Part shown: one piece after another, positions 1 through 13,700 of the stretch
Layout: every line of letters begins with the position of its first letter
Numbering within the stretch: position 1 is the first letter of the stretch
Origin: Bicyclus anynana
Taxonomy: Eukaryota > Arthropoda > Insecta > Lepidoptera > Nymphalidae
Direction of reading: 5' to 3'
DNA length: 64,000 nucleotides
Assembly: GCF_947172395.1 (NCBI RefSeq)
Contig: NC_069108.1
Coordinates: 7,637,068-7,701,067 of the forward strand
Notes under the pieces: model-generated
Seen by the model: only the letters and a program-made list of their open reading frames with translations
The model's database searches: none
What the model was told of the DNA's origin: nothing
Program-made: the position numbers and the translations under genes

Positions 1-128
1 GGAGGAGGATGAAATCCCCCTTTCGGTTTCTACACGACGTCGTACCGGAACGCTTAATCGCTTGGCGGTACGTCTTTGTCGGTAGGGTAACTAGCCACGG
101 CCAAAGCCTCCCACCAGCCAATCCGGAA
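1..128 (-). mobile_element. SINE family A fragment
   Basis: Matches the family-A body seen in full at 17217-17500 and 47770-48095 (GGAGGAGGATGAAA, TTTCGGTTTCTACACGAC, GGCGGTACGTCTTTG, CTCCCACCAGCCA), in reverse orientation and cut by the window edge. Confidence 0.8.
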
Positions 129-600
129 ATTCCGGAGTGTGTGGGTTAATTTTTCATTTATTTGATGCATAGTATTATGCATTCATCATTAATTATCATT
201 CATTAATTATGCATTCGACCATTTCTGGCGTAAAACAATTTAGAAAGAAACGAGTAATAAAAAAAAAGTCAATATTAATTAAATTAAATAAAAATTAATT
301 GTAATGGTATGTTTGTTTTCGAATCCGGTCGGGGGCATGCACCTCCAACTTTTCAGTTGTGTGCATTTTAAGAAATTAAATATCACGTGTATCAATCGGT
401 GAAGGAAAACATCGTGAGGAAACCTGCATACCCGAGAATTATCTTAATTCTCTGCGTGTGTGAAGTCTGCCAATCTGCATTGGGCCAGCGTGGACTATTG
501 GCCTAACCCCTCTCATTCTGAGAGGAGACGCAAGCTCAGCAGTGAGCCGAATATGGGTTGTAATTCATACTTCAGGTTTACGACTGACAGTCGTGGCTGT
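129..600 (+). mobile_element. SINE family B, interrupted
   Basis: B-box-like GTTCGAATCC region split by about 165 bp of AT-rich sequence (about 148-312), then the family body to 598: TTTTCAGTTGTGTGCATTTT, GTGAAGGAAAACATCGTGAG, CCCCTCTCATTCTGAGAGGA. Full relatives lie at 8568-8815 and 16672-16985. Confidence 0.75.
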
Positions 601-604
601 ATCA

Positions 605-1000
605 TTGTTTCATCAAATCAAATCAAATCAAAAATCATTTATTTCAAGTAGGCTCAGTTTACAAGCACTTTCGACACGTCAGTTGACTATTTGTAAAGAT
701 TCTACCACTGGTTCGGAAGGCAGGTTCTGCTGAGAAGATACCGGCAAGAAACTCAACAGTTGCTCTTTTGAAAAAGTCATACAGTATTATAATTTACAAT
801 TGATAACAATTAAATTACAATTTCTTATAGTTTTATTTCCTGTGTGAAGGTGGAAGCTGATCCAATGGCCTCCAACTCATCAATGTTGTAGTACCCTCGA
901 CTAAGTAATTGTTTTTTAACACATTGCTTAAAGCTATGCATTGGCAGGTCCATCACAGTCTTGGGGATCTTATTATAGAAGAGTACACCCAAACCTACAA
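605..1000 (-). mobile_element. Non-LTR retrotransposon 3' end
   Basis: Reverse strand reads GLGVLFYNKIPKTVMDLPMH, then SFKQCVKKQLLSRGYYNIDE and a stop, a typical C-terminus of Jockey/CR1-like reverse-transcriptase ORFs. A 3' UTR and an ATTTG repeat tail follow at about 609-632. Truncated at 5'. Confidence 0.75.
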
Positions 1001-1554
1001 TAGTAGATTGTTATACATGGGGCCAAAAAGACCCATTATATACGAGGTATTTTTAGGGCCCAAGACGAGGCGAGGGCCACCTAAATAGAAACCGAGTTTA
1101 TAATGGGTTTAGCCCCACGTGTTACACTCTGCTTTTCACTACGATTGCGAGAAAATAAAATAGTTTAGTACAATATTCAATGATTTATTTTAATTGAAAA
1201 TTATATGTACAAAGTCTACAATTTTGGATATTAAGGGAGATGCTTTTACCCGGTAACATAATTTCCGACTACTGTGAAGATGAATAATGATTATGTGAGG
1301 TAAAGTTTAAAAAACTCCTTTCGTAAGTGAATCCATTCGTTGTTGTTTTCTCCACTTTTTCACTCCACAATTAAAATAAATCATTGAATATTGTACTAAA
1401 CTATTTTATTTTCTCGCAATCGTAGTGAAAAGCAGAGTGGCTAAACCCATTATAAACTCGGTTTCTATTTAGGCGGCCCTCGCCTTACGTCTCGGGCCCT
1501 AAAAATACCTCGTATATAATGGGTCTTTTTAGCCCCTTGTATAACAATCTACTA
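1000..1554. mobile_element. Foldback element with long inverted repeats
   Basis: Arms about 1000-1195 and 1370-1554 are inverted copies, with outer ends AATAGTAGATTGTTATAC. About 170 bp of unique centre contains no coding. A non-autonomous DNA element; superfamily not determined. Confidence 0.8.
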
Positions 1555-1616
1555 TTTTTACTCCTCAGAGACGATATGCAGAAATAAGTAACTTAACTAA
1601 CTAACTTCCACCTCAG

Positions 1617-1750
1617 GGTCCCACCCAGCAGGCGGAGGCGGTGGCGGCGCGCCGGGACGCCTTCCTCAGCAAGTGGCGCGCGCTCAGCGGAGCCCTGCAG
1701 GCCTACCGCGGGAGACTCACGGCGGCGCTCCAGCTGCACTCCTTCAACAG
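1617..1750 (+). CDS. kst: kst exon 1 of window: spectrin repeat
   Basis: Acceptor CCACCTCAG, donor AACAG/GTTTGT. Starts in phase 0 (GPTQQAEAV) and ends with two bases of an Arg codon (LQLHSFN-R). It encodes the end of one spectrin repeat and the linker helix into the next. Very GC-rich compared with the AT-rich intron. Earlier exons lie left of position 1. Confidence 0.85.
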
Positions 1751-4700
1751 GTTTGTTTTTTGAAAATATTTTTCTTTCTTCTTTTACAACGCAACGCGCA
1801 TATTACGCTCCATTTTTCTAGATAGACCTTGCTTTGCAAGGAATCCCTGAATTGGATTCTGGTACTCGTATTTTGGAAAGTAACACTGCATCTGGCACTC
1901 GAAACTTTGGTCACTGACACTACAACGAAGGTTTATGGAACACATCTGCTTATAGTTCTTTTACAGATCGCAGATAACGCAGCAGAGGAAATAAAAAAAT
2001 AAACAACCATTAGAATTTTTAACTGTTCTGTAATCGTATGTCTATTATTAAAAATCATTTTTTTAGCTAAGCTAGTTCCCACTCTACCGGCAAAGACGTA
2101 CCGCCAAACCTTTTAGTGTTCCGGTACGATGATGTGTAGAAACCAAAAGGCTCTCCCCTTTTGTTTTTTTTTTTTTATTCTTTACAAGTTAGCCCTTGAA
2201 TATAATCTCACCTGATGGTAAATGATTGTGCAGTCTAAGATGAAAGCTGGCTAATTTGTTTAGAGGAGGATGAAAATTCACACCCCCTTTCGGTTTCTAC
2301 ACGACATCGTACCGGAACACTAAATCGCTTGGCGTCTTTGTCTGTAGGGTAACTAGCCAAGGCCAAAGCCACCAGTCAGACCTGGACAAATTAAGAAAAT
2401 CTCAATCGTCCCAGCCGGGGATCTAACCCAGGACCTCCGTCTTGTAAATCCACCGCGCATACCACTGCGCCACGGAGGCCGTTTTTTATGCTAATGTTTT
2501 GTAATAGGATACTTTTTTTATTAACTTTGACATAATTATTACGAAAGTGTTGACATGAAATTATATAAAATGTTATCTGCGCCTGGCGTTAATATACATA
2601 TCAGATTTTTTGTGGCATATTGTATTGTTTTTAATGGTTAATATGTGTATTGTTGGCGTGCTTTAAATAAATAAATAAATAACTAGTAAAGAATACAAAT
2701 AAAAACCGTTTGTAATTGGGCAGGGACGTGGCGGAGACGGCGGAGCGCGTGGCGCAGAAGGCGGCGCAGTTCGCGCGCGCGGAGTGCGGGCGCGACCTGA
2801 GCGCGGCGCACGAGCTGCGGCGCCGGCACGAGGCGCGCGCGGCCGAGGCCTCCGCCATCGCCGACCGCATCCGCGCGCTCGGCGCGGACGGCGCCGAGCT
2901 GGCCAAGAGGTGACTCACCACACAGCTTATGTCATCATCATCTCCTTACCCTTATCCCACTTAAGTGGGGTCGGCAAAATATGTCAATCTTATCCATTCG
3001 TCTCTATTACTTGAATGAATGAATAACTATAGAATTGAGCCTTTATACATATTACCATTACAGGTGTATGAATTATCTTAAATAATGAAATACATTTGAA
3101 CGAAGAAAAAAAAATAAAACTAAATTAATACAATGTCACAATTACAAAATAATATACAAGTTGGAAAATGTCCATGTTATAAAATAATCCTGAAATCCAT
3201 TCGGGAGCTATGGTGCCACAGACAGACAGACAAACACGTCAAACTTGTAACACTCCTCTTTTTGCGTCGGTGGGTTAAAAATAAAAAACAACGTACCCTC
3301 TGAGTCTCAGGCAAATCTGCATCTTTTTATGTCTCATTGTATAAGTGTCGTAGGGTCTTTCGTAGAACCTCAGCGGCGGCACCGAGGGGGTTTGAGCAAG
3401 CACGGAAACATGACCTGATGGGGCCCGAAGGTAGAAGCAGAATAAGGCGAAACGACTCTCAAAGGACGTCGACTCTGAGACTCGCTCAACTTAGAGGACT
3501 GTTCGGGAAGGGTGTTTTGGCCTGAGTGTATCAGTCCCTAGATCGTGAGTTAAAAGTCCACGACCGGGTGACTTTAGATATTGGGGAAATCGACTTCACC
3601 GGCGAAGACGCTGTGCAGCTTGTGTTTGTGTTGTCTGGGAAAAGTCATCGTCAGGATCGTAGAGGACATTTGTGGGCGTCTAGATCTACAATTGGGGATG
3701 TAAGAAAGAAAGAAAAAATGCGTTTATTTCGAAATTATGCCACACATCACAATATCTCCAGTACACCAGGTCATCCAGGACAATACCCTGCGATGTGCGG
3801 CATAACCCAGAAAATGGCCCCAGCTCAGCATAATGATACGCGACCATTAAAATTAGGACATGTAGCGCTGTATAGTTGCAAGCCTCAACCATTAGTTGGT
3901 TGGCGTGAGTGGCTCTCTAAAAATGAGTTGTCGAGAGCTGTTTCATATATTTTACTAATTTGCGGCTATATAGTTAGTCTGTACGCCGTAGAAGTAGGTG
4001 CGAGAGGATTACCAGCAAAATCGCTTTATAACTTGCTTAAAGACCTTGACCTCTCTAGAAGTGCAGCTAGTTCTATATTAGAACGAGTACCCAAAGCTGC
4101 TCTAATAGGATCTTACCAAATTTGGCGGCAGGGAGAACAACACGAGCAGTGAACGAGGAATGTTGATCGATCGTCAAGGAATTCTTTTTTCCTACATCCT
4201 GTAGTCACAAGTTCAGGACTCGGAGTTTTTCTCTCGCGATGGACAATCAATGGTTTGCTAAGATATTCGTCTTACCTAATCTCCCCAGATACGCAGGATC
4301 AAACTTGTCCTTATAGAAATGTTAATGTCCCCAGTCACCCTGACCATGCTGGTCAGATCAAGGCTCGCCTGGCGGAGCTGGACGAGGCGTGGGCGCAGCT
4401 GCAGCAGCTGTCCGCGCAGAGGACCGCCGTCTTGGACGAGGCCATCGCCGAGCACAAGTTCGATGAGAACCTCAAGGTATCCTTCGTCTTGGCCTTGACC
4501 TTGGGCAGGCCTTGAGAATACCTCGTTGTTTGCTGTAAATAACTTGAAAATTGGTCGATTTTCTCTGGAGAAATTTGAATTTTTCAAACAAAAGATTTTC
4601 TGTTGGTTATAACTGATGTTGTCAATTGCTTGAATTCGTTGGTTGTTCCTATTAAAAAGTGCCAAACACATTTGCAAATTCAACCTCAAACTCAATTCTT

Positions 4701-7700
4701 AAGGTTGAATTTGCTCTGAATTTGAGATTTTATTGATTATTGGACTATATTTAAAGGTCTTCTTTACCAAGAATTCTAAAACTGTCAAAGCAAAATTGGC
4801 CAGTTTTTTAGTGAAATTTCCCACATGATTGTGCGTCCTTTTATTATAAGAGGTCAATGCAAAATATTAACAAGTAATTTGGTCTCCAGGAGTTGGAGCT
4901 GTGGGTGTCGGAGACGGTGAAGCGGATGGAAGGCGCCGAGCCGGAGAGCGTGGCTGACGCTGAGGCGCAATTGGAACAGCATCATGAAAGGAAGGTAAGA
5001 GTAACTGAAAGGGGTGTGGATTTTCATCCCCCTCCTAACAAGTTAGCCCGCTTCCACCTTAGATTGCACCATCACTTACCAGGTGAAATTGTAGTCAAAG
5101 GCTAACTTGTAAGGAATAAAAAAGGTAAGGGTTTACTTGTGGTTTACAAGTTAACATTGTGAGGATACCTGCATACCTGAGAATTTTCTTAATTCTCTGG
5201 GTGTGTTAAGTCTGCCAATCCGCATAGGACCAGCGTGCTGGACTAACATTCTTAGAGGAGATTTGTGCTCAAGTGTGAATGACGATGATGATACAAGTTA
5301 GTGTCTTGATAATGGTGTCGCTTAAGCCCTGTTGAATAAGAAGAACTCTTCTGTAAGAAGGGAGACCTTAGCATATAACGTACCGATTAAATAGGCTAAT
5401 CATGATGACAAGAGCACGAAGCTCACTAGTTTTATCTTTACGGTGACAATGCAAAACAAATTAACTAAATGATTGCTGCTGCAAATGCTATGCATATATT
5501 TTTTAAAGTTTAAGAGTTGTCCTTTTCTGGCGACGGCTTTAAAGACTGTCTGGAGCCTGCAACAGACCTTTATTATTAAAAATGTATATTATGTGCTGAG
5601 GTTCTGAATAGTATGCCTGATGTCTCTGCGATTAATCAGTTCTTTTGTACAAGTTTCAAATTAAGCAATATGTATAATAAATTAAAATATCTAATTTTCA
5701 AATCTCAGGCTGAAATCGACGGGCGTCAAAAAGCCATCGCCTCGCTGCAGAAGGAAGCGGGCGCACAAGACCCGGAGAAGATGAAACGAGTGGAGAAGCT
5801 GTCTCAAACCCTCGACCAGGACTGGCTTCAGAGGAAGCAGTATCTCACACAGGTATGCTGGAATTATTTATTTACTTTCAGTATCCCGTTGTCTGTCTGT
5901 CGATCTATAATCAATCAATCTTGGAAGTTAAGTTTGATCCACTTCGCGGTTGCGGATTGAGTTGAAATTTTGAATGCATATATACTGATCAGATGAATGA
6001 AGGTGGCCATGGGAACTCCGTAATTAAACTATGCAACTCCATTGAGTTTGGGGCTCATTTAATTCGTCTTGACGAGTACTTTGGTACTAGATGGTAACCA
6101 GAGCCTGATGATGGAGCTGGATGTGGCCAAAGGAACTCCGTAGTTAAACGACGCAAGTCCATCTAGTTTGGGCTCATTTAATTCGTCATGATGACTAGTT
6201 TGATACTAGATGGTAACCAGAGTCTGATGATGGAGCTGGAAGATGGTCATAGGAACTCCGTAATTAAACGACGCAACTCCATCGACTTTGAGCTCATTTA
6301 ATTCGTCTTGACGAGTACTTTGGTACTAGATGGTAACCAGAGTCTGATGATGGAGCTGGATGTGGCCAAAGGAACTCCGTAGTTAAACGACGCAAGTCCA
6401 TCTAGTTTGGGCTCATTTAATTCGTCATGATGACTAGTTTGATACTAGATGGTAACCAGAGTCTGATGATGGAGCTGGAAGATGGTCATAGGAACTCCGT
6501 AATTAAACGACGCAACTCCATCGACTTTGAGCTCATTTAATTCGTCTTGACGAGTACTTTGATACTAGATGGTAACCAGAGTCTGATGATGGAACTGGAA
6601 AGTGGCCATCAGAACTGGTTTTTAATCTAAGTTTACTTGAAATAATCGACTCTGTGTCCCTTCCAGGCCCACGAGCTACAGTTATTCAAGGAGCAGGCTC
6701 GACAGGTGGAAGACTGGCTCGCTGCTAAAGAAGCTTTCCTCAACAACGACGACCTCGGCGAAAACTTAGACGGTGAGCTTACTTATTATTAACTCATGGT
6801 TACACTCGCGTTGATCCCGTTTTCGAGGGCATGCGGGGGCCAACATAGTCTATGACACTCGCAAATAATGTGGCTTTCTATTGGAAAAAGAATTCTTAAA
6901 ATCGGTTTATTGGATCCAGAGATTACCACCCTACAACACCACAAATTTTACGCCTTTATAATATTCCTTAACCCTACATCCAGTAGTCACAAGTCCTGGA
7001 TTTTGCTTGGTGTTTTTCTCTCTACCACGCGATGGACCCGGCACCTGCACGGTGAATCCATGGAATGCTAAGATATTCGTCTCATAAATTGTATAAAATT
7101 TTGTTTCCAGCCGTCGAAACCCTGATAAGGAAGCACGCAGAGTTCACCAAACTGCTGGAGTCTCAATTAGGAAGAGTGGTAGAGCTAGAAAAGTTCGCAC
7201 AGAGCGTGGTGGCGGGTGGGCACTACCACGCGCCCTACATACAGCGTCGGTTGAGCGCCGTCAGCAAACGTGCCGACTCTTTGAAGGTAAGTGATCACTT
7301 CACCAAACTGCTGCAGTCTCAATTCGGAAGAGTGGTAGAGCTAGAGAATTTAGCGCACAGCATTGGGAATTGAGGAAATGAAATAATATACTTATTAGTG
7401 AAAAAGTTATATATTAAGCAATTATTACAATTTAATGAAGTTTGAAACATTACAACGCGCACAAGGTTGGGAACAAAGAGAAAGTGACATAGACAAGACA
7501 ACAATTTAACATTGTTCCTACGTATTTAGCCAACAGGAATCCTCGTTTAATTTTAAGTTTTCGTCTAATTATTAACATTATATAATAGCATTACCTGTCG
7601 TCTTTAAAAGTGCTTGTAAACTAAGTCTAATTGAAATAAATGAATTTTGAGTTTTGACATTTTGAAATGTCGATAATGATCGACATGTTTGCCGACTTTC

Positions 7701-10700
7701 ATTGGAACGTGGTGGGTTAAAGCTTCATATCCCCTCTCCTTTAAGCAAGAATGTGAGTGGTGCTAACATGCGATCGACGAGATAATCTCGTGAAATATAA
7801 ACAAATAGGCGGTGCGACCAGAAATACAGCTATCTCTTTCATTGCGTTGGTACGAAAGAGATGGGTTGAGACAGTGGATTTTCATCCTCCTCCTAAGTTA
7901 GCCCATTTTTTTATTTATTTTTTTCTTTTTTTTTTTTATTCTTTACAAGTTAGTGTTTGACTACAATCTCACCTGATGATAAGTAATGATGCAGTCTAAG
8001 ATGGAAGCGGGCTAACTTGTTAGGAGGAGGATGAAAATCCACACCCCTTTCGGTTTCTACACGGCATTGTACCGGAACGCTAAATCGCTTTGCGGTACGT
8101 CTTTGCCAGTAGGGTGGTAACTAGCCATTAGGTGGTAATTGTATCATTACTTACCATAAGGTGAGATTGTAGTCAATGGCTGACTTGTAAAGAATTAAAA
8201 AAAAATGTCACAAGTTCTTCGATTGCGGGTGGTATTAACATTAATTATTTATGTTTATGTGGAGGGGAGCTACCCAGTGTTTCTATAAATAAGAGGGTAA
8301 TTGATGACACGACCTCAGTTGTTTGTTAGGCAGCGTACGTGGACACCGTCACGCTGCCAGTGGCGTTAGTAATTGAACTTCCACTTGCAGGAGAGCTGCC
8401 GCGTGCGCGGGCTGCGGCTGGAGCAGTCCAAGCAGCTGCACCAGTTCGTGCGCGACCTGACGCACGAGCGCGAGTGGATCGAGCTCAAGATGCAGATCGC
8501 CACCGACACCAACTACAGGTGGGTATCCTGCAACTTCTTTTTTTATATATAAACAAACTAGACTACTGAGAGATGTGATAGCCCAGTGGATATGACCTCT
8601 GCCTCCAATTCCGGAGGGTGTGGGTTCGAATCCGGTCCGGGGCATGCAGCTCCAACTTTTCAGTTGTGTGCATTTTAAGAAATTAAATATCACGTGTCTC
8701 AAACGGTGAAGGAAAACATTAATTTAAAAAAACAAACGAAATTTCTTAATTCTTAATTATATTGGCCTAACCCCTCTCATTCTGAGAGGAGACTCGTGTT
8801 CAACAGTGAGAAGAAATTATTAATGATGATATTTGTAACCCACAGAGAGCTGTCCAACCTGCAAAGCAAGATCCAGAAGCACGCGGCCTTCGAGTCTGAG
8901 TTGGCAGCGAACAAGAAGCGGATAGACGACGTCGCTGCTACGGGAGAGGATCTCATTGGTTAGTGGAACTACTTCAGCTTATAGGATGGATCCTTTCTCT
9001 TTTTTTTTTTCATTTTTTTTAAAAAGTATTATAACAATTTTTATTTTTTTATATATGATATAAATATAAATGGTAATATTTATGGTCTGGCTGGTGGGAG
9101 GCTTTCGGCCGTAGCTAGTTACCACCCTACCGACAAAGACGTACCGCCAAGCGATTTAGCGTAAAGGGTGTGGATTTTCATCCTCCTCCTAACAAGTTAG
9201 CTCGCTTCCATCTTAGATTGCATCATCACATCAGGCGAGATTGTAGTCGAGGGCTAACTTGTCTATAATATAAAAATGAATCGTAAAATGCGTTGGTAAG
9301 CGCATATCTCAACAACGCTTGGACCATTTTGGCCAATTATTCTTTTAAAATGTTAGTTGAAGCTCTAGGATGGTTTCTACGGCGAGAAAAATTCGAATAA
9401 TTGCCGGCAAAACCATAAAAATAGCCCTTTTCTTTTTCCCATACAAATGTTTTCTAACCAAATCGTAGTCCATTTGGGCTTTATCTTTATTGTTTAAAGT
9501 TCATATTAATAATAATTAGAAAACGGGGTAGGGGTAGAGTAGAGTAGGGGGTAGGGTAGGGTAGGGGTAGTTGAAAGTTTACATCGAGTTTCACGCGGAC
9601 GAAGTCGCGGGCGTCCGCTAGTAAAGAATGAAGTCTCAGGCATCTAGTTTGTTATAAAGAAACATAAATATTACGATGTTCAGAAACTTCATATCCATAA
9701 CTTCATTCCTATTTCCTTTTACAGAAGCACAACATTACGCGTCACAAGAAATTGCACGACATGTAGAAGATTTGGAAAACCTGTGGAGGGATCTTATGGT
9801 ATGTATACTTTTATGATAGTACATTATGATATGCAGCTCGAGCCGAAGGCGAGAGCTATAGTACAAAGCAGAGGCTGTAATTAACAAAGCGCACGTCATA
9901 CGACATTTTATAACACATTTGCGAGGAAACACACTTTGAACATTTTCTGAAATGAATTTGCATCTTTGCCAGTTTTCCATATGATGACATTTTGACACGC
10001 TTGTCATTTTTGCACAGATAGCGAAGTGCGCACACCAGCGTTGTTTTTTTTAGACAAATGCACCAAAAACAGCCAGTATTACTAATAAAGTAAATTAATA
10101 TTTTCTGATAAATGGTTATTATTTTGATACAGATAAATGGTTGCCATTTATTGTCAAAATTATTAAAATGAAAGATTTAAATGTTTTTTTATCTCATGAA
10201 ATTAATTTTAATTATAAAAATATTGAGCACTTCTCTGACATACAAACTCTTTGCTAAGATTTTAAAAAGTACCGTTCGTCTTTAGACGGACGATAAAGGT
10301 TTTATATTACATTACGGCACACGTGCGTAATTAGATATATTACGATATTGTAATTGGTGATAAGTAATAAGAGATTACGAGCAAATGTGTTATAAACTAA
10401 TATTATAATGAGGAAAGATTTGTATGTCTGTATTATTGTATGTAACGAATAAACTTAAAAACCTCAACAATATAAGGGAAATTATCAGAAAGTTACATCA
10501 TCGTTTATCATTCGCATAATTATACTATGTGTGCTTGCAGTACGATCCAAACCAGAACCAATTCATGACTAAGGGCCCGTATGGGTTCAAAACTGCGCAT
10601 ACTCCGACGTTATATTGAGTTTAAGCCATGTTTCACAATAAGTTAATATCGTCTTTTTGGTACAGTCAACGGCGAAACTGCGCCGCGACCGTCTCCAGGA

Positions 10701-13700
10701 GGCCTACCAGGCACGAGTGTACCTCCGGGGCCTGGACGACTTCACCGCCTGGCTCGACGAGGTGGAGTCCCAACTGCTGAGCGAAGACCACGGTAATGTA
10801 TTTGAATATTTATATAAATTGGTACAGTCAGTGATAAAACCTTTGACAATTGTATCACCAGGCATGTTCACTAGCTAAATAACTGTTGACACAATACGTG
10901 CGAGACGCACGACAAATTCACTATCCAAACCCCTGATGACCAGGCATATTTATTATATAATCTCTGATGACGTGTGATGACGCGTGTCTTGCCAATCACG
11001 TTCACTATCTAAATCCCAGATGACGCGTGTCTTGCCAAGCACGTTCACTATCTAAATCCCTGATGACGCGTGTCTTGCCAAGCACGTTCACTATCTAAAT
11101 CCCTGATGACGCGTGTCTCACCAAGCAAGTTCTCAATCTAAATCCCTGATGACGCGTGTCTCCCCAGGCAAGTCCTCTATCTATATCCCTGATGATGCGT
11201 GTCTCACTAGGCATTTTCTCAATCTTAACCCCTGATGACGCGTGTCTCCCCGGGCAAGTCCTCTATCTAAATCCCTGATGACGCGTGTCTCACCAGGCAA
11301 GTTCTCAATCTAAACCCCTGATTACAGTTATCTTTCTAGACATGTTCACTAGCTGAATTCCTGATGACTCTTGTCTTACAGGATAAGTTCATTAGCTAAT
11401 TCGCTACGATAAATAGCTAAATACCTCTCTACGATACGTACAATGACATGAAATACCTACAATGAGAAAAACAAATGTCAATAAAGGCATTTTCACAATC
11501 CCTGATGACGCGTGTCTCACCAGGCAAGGACCTGTCGTCGGTGCAAGCGCTGCTGAAGCGGCACGCGCGGCTGGAGGCGGCGGTGGCGGCGAAGGCCGAC
11601 GCGGCGACGCAACTGGCCGACACGGCGCAGCAGCTGGCCGACAACAAGCACTTCATGGCGGAGGAGATACTGGACAAAGCTGACCAGGCTGTCAAACGGT
11701 GAGCATTTGCTGGGTTGACAGTTCTTTAAAACGATGGCTGATAAGTATAGTACATACTACTGCGTTACCTAGTGGGAGTTTTCAATATTTTCATACTTTT
11801 ACTATCGCGTTAGCGTAAACGCGAATTTATATGGAATTGAAACAGTTGTGCAGTAGTGCCACTAGATGGCGCTGTTTCAATTTCTTAGAAATTCGCGTTT
11901 ACGTTAATGCGATCGTCACAGTATCAAACTGCCACTAGGCCCTCTATAGTCAACTTAGGTGATCGTAAATACAAAGAAAAATACTACTAATTGATGTAAA
12001 ATGCTGTAGTAAAGGTGATTTCATTGAAATTACTTTAACAGATGGTCGCAAAAGTGAAACTACGATGACTTCCGACATAGTGACTATTTATTTGAGTGTT
12101 ACACCTTAGTAACCCTGCAGATCGTTTAGTTTAACCTATAGTCAGAGTATCGTATACGTCTACTTTTAACATAAAAAAGAATTTTTAGTAATAAAGATCA
12201 AATCTCACGAGTTATTACATCTCTACTCTAATAATCATAATATTGGGAAAATTCTCTAATACCAATAGTTATTTCAGTTACTAAATACCCCAATTAAATA
12301 AAATCTATAATCTATATATATATAAATGAATCCATATATCCCTTAATCACGCCATCGCGTGTGAACGGCTGGACCGATTTCACAATTTTTTTTTTTGATA
12401 TGTTTGTCATTTGTTTGTCAGGAAAAGGTTCTTTTGACAGAAAAAAATAAAAAAATAATAGGTAGGGGTAGGGATAGTTGAAAGATTAAATCAAGTTTCA
12501 CGCGGACGAAGTCGCGGGCGTCCGCTAGTTGTTTATAACTTTTGGATTTGTGCAATTATGAAATTGACGCAAATTTTTCTAGATGCTATGGCGCGATGAC
12601 GTCGTCAAAGTCTCTTCAAGTTTAATGACGAGATTTTGATTTTGAACTCATTTGCCTAACCTTTATCGTCAGGTACCGCCAGCTGCAAGAGCCAATGCAG
12701 ATCAGGCGCGACAACTTGGAGGATGCTGCACTCCTGCACCGCTGGGAGAGAGATGCTGACGAGGAACTGAGCTGGTGAGGGTGTCTTCTTACCCAACTAT
12801 AGCAAGCTGATGGGAGGCTTCGGCTGTGGCTACCACTCTACCGGCAAAAGACGTACTGTCAAGCGATTTAGCGTTCCGGTACGATGTCGTGTAGTAACCG
12901 AAAAGGGTGTAGATTTTCATCGTCCTTCAAGTTAGCTCGCTTTCATCTTAGATTGCATCATCACTTACCATCAGGTGATATTGTAGTCAAGGGTTAACTT
13001 GTAGAGAATAAAACAAACAACAATCGCAGATAGTATAGTAGCTACAAGGTAGCACGCAAAGGCGTGCACTTCAATACAAAATAACGTTTTTTAGTGGTAA
13101 CTTCATAAGGGAGGGTTTCGTAACGTAACGCGTTACGGCGCTGCTCTGTCTGGATTCCTTTTCTCTAACGCATACGGCAGCAGGTTTAAGTTATTACTTC
13201 TGTCGAGCGTTCCTAGACGCATACATTTCTTTTTTTCCAACATGGTCATGAAATTAAAATGGCATATTTTAACTTGATACCCATATTGTAGTATTCGAAA
13301 ATTTATTTTTCAGTTGTCATGTTGGTTATCTATAACTTCGCCTATCTTGGGGACTTGGGGATAACAAAATGAGGATTTATTCTTATTTACTATTATAGTC
13401 ATTAAATTAATGAATACATGAATTGCAGGCTCAAGGAACGCGAAGCGACGGTGTGCTCGGACGAGGCGGGTGCTTCGCTGCCCGAAGCGCAGGCGCTGCT
13501 CAAGAAGCACCTCGCGCTCGAAGCGGAGATCATCGCCAGGTATCACCAGTATTTTTTGTTTTTGTCCATATTTATCTTTTTGTCGGTAAAACTAAAACAA
13601 GCGAACACAAAGAGGCGAGGCGAGGTTTGTTTGTTTGAACTCTGCCCTACAGCAAAACGAAATCCTAATCTATTCACAACTTCTTTTACAGAAATGTATC

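Noticed and set aside
10965..11400. CRISPR-like array
   Set aside because: Regular spacing comes from a simple 43-bp tandem repeat without unique spacers, in a eukaryotic intron.
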